The notes under the pieces were generated by a model that was not told where the DNA came from, searched no databases, and worked only from the letters and a program-made list of their open reading frames with translations. This document shows, in pieces, positions 32,615-37,837 of a stretch of 37,837 nucleotides of DNA. Position 1 is the stretch's first letter. Each line of letters opens with the position of its first letter. The position numbers and the translations under genes were made by a program. The stretch spans positions 1-37,837 of the forward strand of contig SABY01000025.1 in NCBI GenBank assembly GCA_009928785.1, given 5' to 3'. This stretch comes from Clostridia bacterium (lineage in GTDB: Bacteria > Bacteroidota > Bacteroidia > Bacteroidales > 4484-276).

Positions 32615-35600
32615 ATGCGACTTTTCAAATCTCTTTTCCCGGTGCTGCTGCTGTTGGTTGCAGCCGTTTTTTTTATTGCTAATACTCCCGCCATGCAAAA
32701 AGACTACGATAAACTATGGCAGCGCGTCGATTCGCTGAGCGCCCTGAGCCAGCCGCGTTCGGCGCTGGAGGTGGTCGAAGAAATCCATCGTCTGGCTGCT
32801 GCCGAAAACAATACGCCACAACTGCTTAAAGCCGGTATTTACCGCATCAGCCTGATGGCAAATTTTGAAGAGGATTATTTTCCAAAAGCCATCAGCCAGA
32901 TCAACGAAGAGATAGAGCAGTCGGAGCCGCCCGCCACGCAGGTCCTACATTCGATTGCCGGCGAGTTGTATCTTAAATATTTTCAGGCCAACCGCTACCA
33001 AATTCTGCAACGTTCTACCACCGGCGGCTATAGCAACGACGACATGCTGACGTGGGATGCGGCTAAAATCCACAAAGAGGCCGCCGATCATTTTCTACAA
33101 TCATTAGAAAACAAGAAGGAACTTCAAAAAACTGATATCACCAATTTTGCGGCTATTTTGGAGCGTGAGAAACAATCGGAGATTTTCCGGCCCACATTGT
33201 ACGATTTCCTGGCATGGCGCGCCATCGATTTCTTTGGTAATAACGAAACAGATGTAAAAGTTGCCGCGCAACAGCTTATCCCCACCGAAGAAAAATACTA
33301 CGATCAGGCTGCTGATTTTATTAATATTCAGATACCTGATACGTATTCCCACTCCAACACAGCGCAAGTGCTGAAGCTATATCAGCAATTACTGGCTTTT
33401 CATTTGAACGATAAAAAACCTACCGCCCTGATCGATGCCGATGTGAAGCGTCTGGAATTTGTCCACTCTGTATCGGGAGCACCCGCTTCCGACAGCCTTT
33501 ATACCGCGGCTTTACAAACTTTGCAAACGCGCTTCGCCGCTTCACCCGAATCCACCAAAGTGGCTTTTGCGCTGGCAGAATTTTATTTTCAACGCACGGG
33601 TGATTTTGTTCCGCTGGCAATGCAGTCGCCATCAGCAAACAACACGAAGGCTGCCGCCATTTGCCGCGAGGCCATCCAGGCCTATCCCGAATCTGTGGGC
33701 GCCAAAAATTGCAAGCTATTGCTTATGCAAATTACCGAGCCGGAGGTGAAGCTACAAGCCGAAGCCGCTGTGGTGCCCGACAAACCTTCGCTGGCGCTGC
33801 TCGGTTACAAAAATGTAGCTTCGGTGCAACTGAAGATTGTAAAAATGGATTATGAAGAATTCAACAAGGCGCGCAACGAGAATTTTGCCGCCAAGCTGCT
33901 TGGTCGGAAAGCTATGTTGGAGTGGGAAGTTGCTACGCCCAGTTGGCAGGATTATGAAAATCATCAAACCGAAATAAAAATTCCGGCCTTGCCCAAAGGG
34001 TTTTATGTGCTAATAGCTGAAACGCCAAAATCGGACAGCGCGGCTGCAAAAGCTGTTTATGCCGGCATTTGGGTTACCGAATTAAGTTTTGCAGACCGCC
34101 GTTTGGAAGCCGGTGGCTACGAAATATTTGTGCTCAACCGCGAAAGCGGAAAACCAATTCCGGGCGTAACCGTAAATGTTTATACCCGCGTCTTCGATCA
34201 GCGTACCCGCTCCTACGATCTCAAACTTTCCAAATCCCTGCAAACAGACCGTGATGGATTTCTGAAGCTGCAGCCCGATGCCGGTTTGCGCGGAGCCATC
34301 ACCTTGGCGCTGGTGCAAGGGGATGACCGTTTTGTGTCATTTGGTAGCTTTTTCCTTTTGGCTTCACGCGATCACGTCGAAAAACCACAGACGCGCACTT
34401 TCTTTTTTACCGACCGCAGCATCTACCGGCCGGGGCAAACCGTTTATTTTAAAACCATCGTCCTCGAAAAAACGGGCGACAAATACGATATCCTTTCCCG
34501 GCAGCAATTGACCGTTGAGTTTATGGACGTGAATGGTCAGCAGATTGCACAAACGCAACTTACCACCAATACTTTTGGCTCGGCCAGCGGCAGCTTTACC
34601 ATCCCCACCGGCGTGCTCAACGGACAGATGCGTCTGAAAACCGAAAGCGGCAATCATTATTTTAATGTGGAGGAATACAAACGCCCCAACTTTGAGGTGG
34701 TGTTCCTGCCAGTGGAAGGCTCCTACAAACTCGGCCAACCCGTTACCGTTGCCGGAAAGGCGCTGGCTTACGCTGGAAATTCCATTGGTGGCGCCTCGGT
34801 AAAATACCGCGTTACCCGAAGCGTGTTCATGCCCTGGCGTGGTTACAGGAATTATGGCCGCTCCTTTTGGCCACAGCCACGAATAAATCCTGTGGAAATT
34901 GCCGCAGGTGAAGTAACCACACAGCCCGACGGAACTTTCGAAATCACTTTCACAGCACTGCCGGGTAAACAACAGGATATTTCTTATCAATATCAAATAG
35001 AAGCCGACGTGACGGATATCACCGGCGAAACGCATTCGGCCTCGCAATGGGTAAATGTGGGCAAAGAAGCATTGCTCATTGATACTGAAATTCCCGAAAA
35101 CGTAAATCAGCGCAAAGCTGACGACTTTAAAGTTTTGGTTAAAAACCTCAACGGCCAGCCGCATGCTGCCGATGTAAAGGTGACGATTTACAATCTGAAA
35201 CAACCTGCCGGACTTGTGCATGAGCGTCAGTGGGAGATGCCCGACCAGCAGACAATCCCTGAACAGGAATTTCGTAAAGATTTCCCGTCGGCTAATTATA
35301 ATGACGATGATTTTTCGACATGGGAGCGAATCGGCGTGGTTTACGAAATAAGTTTTAATACAGCCACAGATTCTCTGATAAAACTTCCGGGCATCGAAAA
35401 ATGGAGCCAGGGAAAATATCTTGTGGTTTTGGATGCCACCGATAATTCAGGCGAAAAAGCAAAGCGGGAGGAGTATTTCACGCTCTTTGATCCGATGGCC
35501 AAAAAGCCGCCCATTACCACCTACGAGTGGTTTGAAGTTTTAAATAAAAAAGGAGAACCCGGCGAAACGGCCACTTTTCTGCTTGGCTCGTCGGCCAAAG

Positions 35601-37837
35601 ATGTGCTGGTGCTCACCGAAGTGCAACTGCAGGGCAAAACCATCGAGCGCAAATGGATGAAGATCAGCAACGCGCAGCAATTGATTGAGATACCGATCAA
35701 GGAAGAATACCGTGGGAATTTCACTTTCCAGTACATTTACGTAATCGACAATCATCTCTACCGAAATTCGGTGGTGATTGAAGTTCCCTACACCAACAAG
35801 CAGCTCGACGTGGCTTTCGAAACCATGCGCAGCACGCTTGTGCCCGGCAGCAAAGAGAAATGGACGGTGACTATCCGGAGCAAAAATGGCGACAAAGTAG
35901 CTGCCGAAATGCTTGCTTCGATGTACGATGCATCGCTGGATGCTTTTGTTCCACACCAGTGGAATTTCTATCTTTATAATCCCAACAACCGGATGGAAGC
36001 ATGGGGCGCTGCCGATGGTTTTGGTATTGCGCAAGCCAACCAGTTTTATCCCGGCTATGGTGGATCGGAGGCGTATCATTTTCAGAATTACGACCGGCTC
36101 AATTGGTTTGGTTTTGATAGATACAACAGCCGGTATGATATGATGTATTCCAAAAGCAGGGCGCCAATGGCCAATGGGCAGGTGACAAATGAAATGATTG
36201 CAAATGAAGAAAGCCCTGCCGATGACAAGGAGGAGATGATTCCTGTTCTTCCCGAAAACCAACCACCGGCGGCAGACATGCAGACGGTGCAGTTGCGGCG
36301 CGACTTTAACGAAACGGCTTTCTTTTATCCCCAACTCAAAACCAACGAGCAGGGCGATGTGGTAATCGAATTTACGCTACCCGAGTCGTTTACACGCTGG
36401 AAATTTCAGGCGCTGGCGCACACCACCGACTTGATGACGGGCATGTTGCAGCAGGAGTTTAGCGCTGCCAAAATGCTGATGGTGGTGGCCAATGCACCGC
36501 GCTTTTTCCGGCAAGGCGACACTTTGTATTTCGCTGCCAAAGTAACCAACCTTTCTAACGAAAATCTTGCCGGCCAGGCGTCGTTGGAATTTACAGATGC
36601 CCTTACGGAAAAAAATGTAACGTCGAAGTTGCTTTTGGAAAATTCCGGACAAAACTTTTCTGTGGCCGCTTCTGAGAGTGCATCGCTACGCTGGAAGATG
36701 GCCTTACCCAAAGGATTGAGCATGGTCAATTACCGCATCAAAGCCGCCGCCGGCAACTACACCGATGGCGAAGAGCGCCCAGTGCCGGTGGTTACCAATC
36801 GCAAGCTGGTGACGGAAGCGATGCCGATGCCTGTGGGCGGCAACCAGACGCGCCGCTTCACGTTTGACAATTTGGCGAAAGCCGACAAAAGCAATACGCT
36901 CGAAAACTATCAACTGACGCTCGAATTCAGCTCCAACCCGGCCTGGTATGCCGTGCAGGCGCTGCCGGTAATCAGCGAGCCGGTATATGACAACGCCATC
37001 GCCTGGTTCTCGGCCTGGTTTGCCAACAGCATTGCGTTTGATATTTCCAACAAAAACCCGGAGATAAAGCGGGTGTTTGATGAATGGAAAAACAGCTCGC
37101 CGGAAGCTTTCCTGTCGGCGCTCGAAAAAAACCAGCAACTGAAAGAGGTGGTGCTGCAACAAACGCCCTGGGTGCTGCAGGCGCGTAACGAAAAGGAACG
37201 CAAACAGCGCATCGCTTTGCTTTTTGACATAAACAACATGCAATACCGCCTGCAACATTCCATCCGCAAGATGCAGGAGTTTCAGAAACCCGAAGGTGGC
37301 TTTGGCTGGATGAACGACATGCGCCCAAGCCGCTACATCACGCAGATGATTGTGCAGGGCGCCGGCAAACTCGACCACCTCGGAATAAAAGATGCTATCG
37401 GCGACGACAACCTGCGCGGCATGATGAACCGAGCCGTCCGCTACCTCGACGAGGAGATGCAAAAGGATTTTGAAAAATTAAAAAAACAAGACAAAGCAGA
37501 TTTGTCTGAAAACCATCTTACGTCGGTGACCGTCCAATACCTCTATGCCCGTAGTTTCTTTAACCACATCATGCTCAACCCGTCGTACGAAAGCGCCAGG
37601 AATTATTATCTGGAGCAGGCTGCCAAATACTGGCCGGAGCAAAACAACTATTTGCAGGGCATGCTGGCAGTAGCTTTGCAGCGTGCAGGCAAAGAACAGG
37701 CAGCATCGCTCATCATTAAGTCGCTGCGCGAGCGAGCGCTGCATAGCGAAGAGATGGGCATGTACTGGCGCTCCGAGCCGGGATATTATTGGTATCAGGC
37801 GCCGGTGGAAACGCAGGCGATGATGATAGAAGCTTTT
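32615..37837 (+). CDS. Alpha-2-macroglobulin family protein, 3' end beyond window
   Basis: The frame is open from ATG 32615 to the window end, 1,741 codons without a stop. A hydrophobic signal or anchor segment (about 9-25, ending IANTPA, no lipobox Cys) is followed by a helical N-terminal region with TPR-like character (about 30-400), macroglobulin domains with FFFTDRSIYRPGQTVYFK (about 599-616), a bait/MG7 region with RRDFNETAFFYPQL and LPESFTRWKFQALAHTTDL, and the start of the helical thioester domain (GGFGWMNDMRPSRYITQMI). Where relatives carry a CxEQ thioester (YECSEQTFS), this protein reads PVYDNAIAWFSAWFANS (about 1460), so the thioester appears absent. Such proteins trap or inhibit proteases or stabilise the periplasm. 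Confidence 0.93.
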   Translation, partial: MRLFKSLFPVLLLLVAAVFFIANTPAMQKDYDKLWQRVDSLSALSQPRSALEVVEEIHRLAAAENNTPQLLKAGIYRISLMANFEEDYFPKAISQINEEIEQSEPPATQVLHSIAGELYLKYFQANRYQILQRSTTGGYSNDDMLTWDAAKIHKEAADHFLQSLENKKELQKTDITNFAAILEREKQSEIFRPTLYDFLAWRAIDFFGNNETDVKVAAQQLIPTEEKYYDQAADFINIQIPDTYSHSNTAQVLKLYQQLLAFHLNDKKPTALIDADVKRLEFVHSVSGAPASDSLYTAALQTLQTRFAASPESTKVAFALAEFYFQRTGDFVPLAMQSPSANNTKAAAICREAIQAYPESVGAKNCKLLLMQITEPEVKLQAEAAVVPDKPSLALLGYKNVASVQLKIVKMDYEEFNKARNENFAAKLLGRKAMLEWEVATPSWQDYENHQTEIKIPALPKGFYVLIAETPKSDSAAAKAVYAGIWVTELSFADRRLEAGGYEIFVLNRESGKPIPGVTVNVYTRVFDQRTRSYDLKLSKSLQTDRDGFLKLQPDAGLRGAITLALVQGDDRFVSFGSFFLLASRDHVEKPQTRTFFFTDRSIYRPGQTVYFKTIVLEKTGDKYDILSRQQLTVEFMDVNGQQIAQTQLTTNTFGSASGSFTIPTGVLNGQMRLKTESGNHYFNVEEYKRPNFEVVFLPVEGSYKLGQPVTVAGKALAYAGNSIGGASVKYRVTRSVFMPWRGYRNYGRSFWPQPRINPVEIAAGEVTTQPDGTFEITFTALPGKQQDISYQYQIEADVTDITGETHSASQWVNVGKEALLIDTEIPENVNQRKADDFKVLVKNLNGQPHAADVKVTIYNLKQPAGLVHERQWEMPDQQTIPEQEFRKDFPSANYNDDDFSTWERIGVVYEISFNTATDSLIKLPGIEKWSQGKYLVVLDATDNSGEKAKREEYFTLFDPMAKKPPITTYEWFEVLNKKGEPGETATFLLGSSAKDVLVLTEVQLQGKTIERKWMKISNAQQLIEIPIKEEYRGNFTFQYIYVIDNHLYRNSVVIEVPYTNKQLDVAFETMRSTLVPGSKEKWTVTIRSKNGDKVAAEMLASMYDASLDAFVPHQWNFYLYNPNNRMEAWGAADGFGIAQANQFYPGYGGSEAYHFQNYDRLNWFGFDRYNSRYDMMYSKSRAPMANGQVTNEMIANEESPADDKEEMIPVLPENQPPAADMQTVQLRRDFNETAFFYPQLKTNEQGDVVIEFTLPESFTRWKFQALAHTTDLMTGMLQQEFSAAKMLMVVANAPRFFRQGDTLYFAAKVTNLSNENLAGQASLEFTDALTEKNVTSKLLLENSGQNFSVAASESASLRWKMALPKGLSMVNYRIKAAAGNYTDGEERPVPVVTNRKLVTEAMPMPVGGNQTRRFTFDNLAKADKSNTLENYQLTLEFSSNPAWYAVQALPVISEPVYDNAIAWFSAWFANSIAFDISNKNPEIKRVFDEWKNSSPEAFLSALEKNQQLKEVVLQQTPWVLQARNEKERKQRIALLFDINNMQYRLQHSIRKMQEFQKPEGGFGWMNDMRPSRYITQMIVQGAGKLDHLGIKDAIGDDNLRGMMNRAVRYLDEEMQKDFEKLKKQDKADLSENHLTSVTVQYLYARSFFNHIMLNPSYESARNYYLEQAAKYWPEQNNYLQGMLAVALQRAGKEQAASLIIKSLRERALHSEEMGMYWRSEPGYYWYQAPVETQAMMIEAF

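Noticed and set aside
34364..36334. Long minus-strand frames (285 and 264 codons)
   Set aside because: They lie opposite the alpha-2-macroglobulin gene, whose frame is open for the whole stretch and has family motifs.

Overview
The window looks like chromosomal DNA of a Bacteroidota bacterium, probably a Bacteroidales-type lineage. Most recognisable promoters carry the Bacteroidota -7 element TAnnTTTG, in the best cases with a TTG about 19-21 nt upstream. Start codons generally lack clear Shine-Dalgarno sequences. The gene families fit this phylum: a DUF4143 ATPase, a very long AsmA-like protein, a Bacteroidota-style alpha-2-macroglobulin and an aconitase A. The intergenic regions are full of short hairpin-forming repeats. 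No tRNA, rRNA, CRISPR array, complete transposon or prophage was seen.

Layout. 1-4763: repeat-rich leader and an AsmA-like envelope protein. 4984-8820: an SRAP/YedK abasic-site protein divergent from adenosylhomocysteinase, then a DUF4143 ATPase with two palindromes in its promoter region. 9050-12965: a patchy, AT-richer accessory stretch with a DsrE-like protein, an unrecognised two-gene unit with its own promoter, a secreted sialidase, the 5' stump of a K+/H+ antiporter whose promoter now faces an AhpD-like gene, and a possible remnant of an XRE regulator.

13232-18757: a compact six-gene operon with a strong nitrosative/Fe-S-stress signature. It encodes an Rrf2 regulator with three cysteines, a four-helix membrane protein, the iron-sulfur repair protein Ric/ScdA, a single-cluster ferredoxin, a flavin reductase of the ferredoxin-NADP reductase fold and aconitase A. 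A perfect 18-bp palindrome sits at the promoter and a terminator follows the last gene.

18901-27204: a run of same-strand stress genes: OsmC, two small AhpD-like proteins, two different DUF488 proteins, a DoxX-like membrane protein, an NDH-2-like dehydrogenase, a hemerythrin, a large-subunit catalase and a DAO-type flavin oxidoreductase. Together with the Ric operon this forms about 14 kb devoted to peroxide, NO and redox stress.

27227-30087 (minus strand): a translationally coupled pair, a membrane-anchored PHP-like protein and a GT39-type glycosyltransferase. 30376-31887: two envelope-stress-type membrane proteins (PspC-like and LiaF-like) that share one membrane module. 31888-32614: a gene-free repeat nest. 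32615 to the window end: an alpha-2-macroglobulin family protein, cut by the window edge, that appears to lack the thioester motif.
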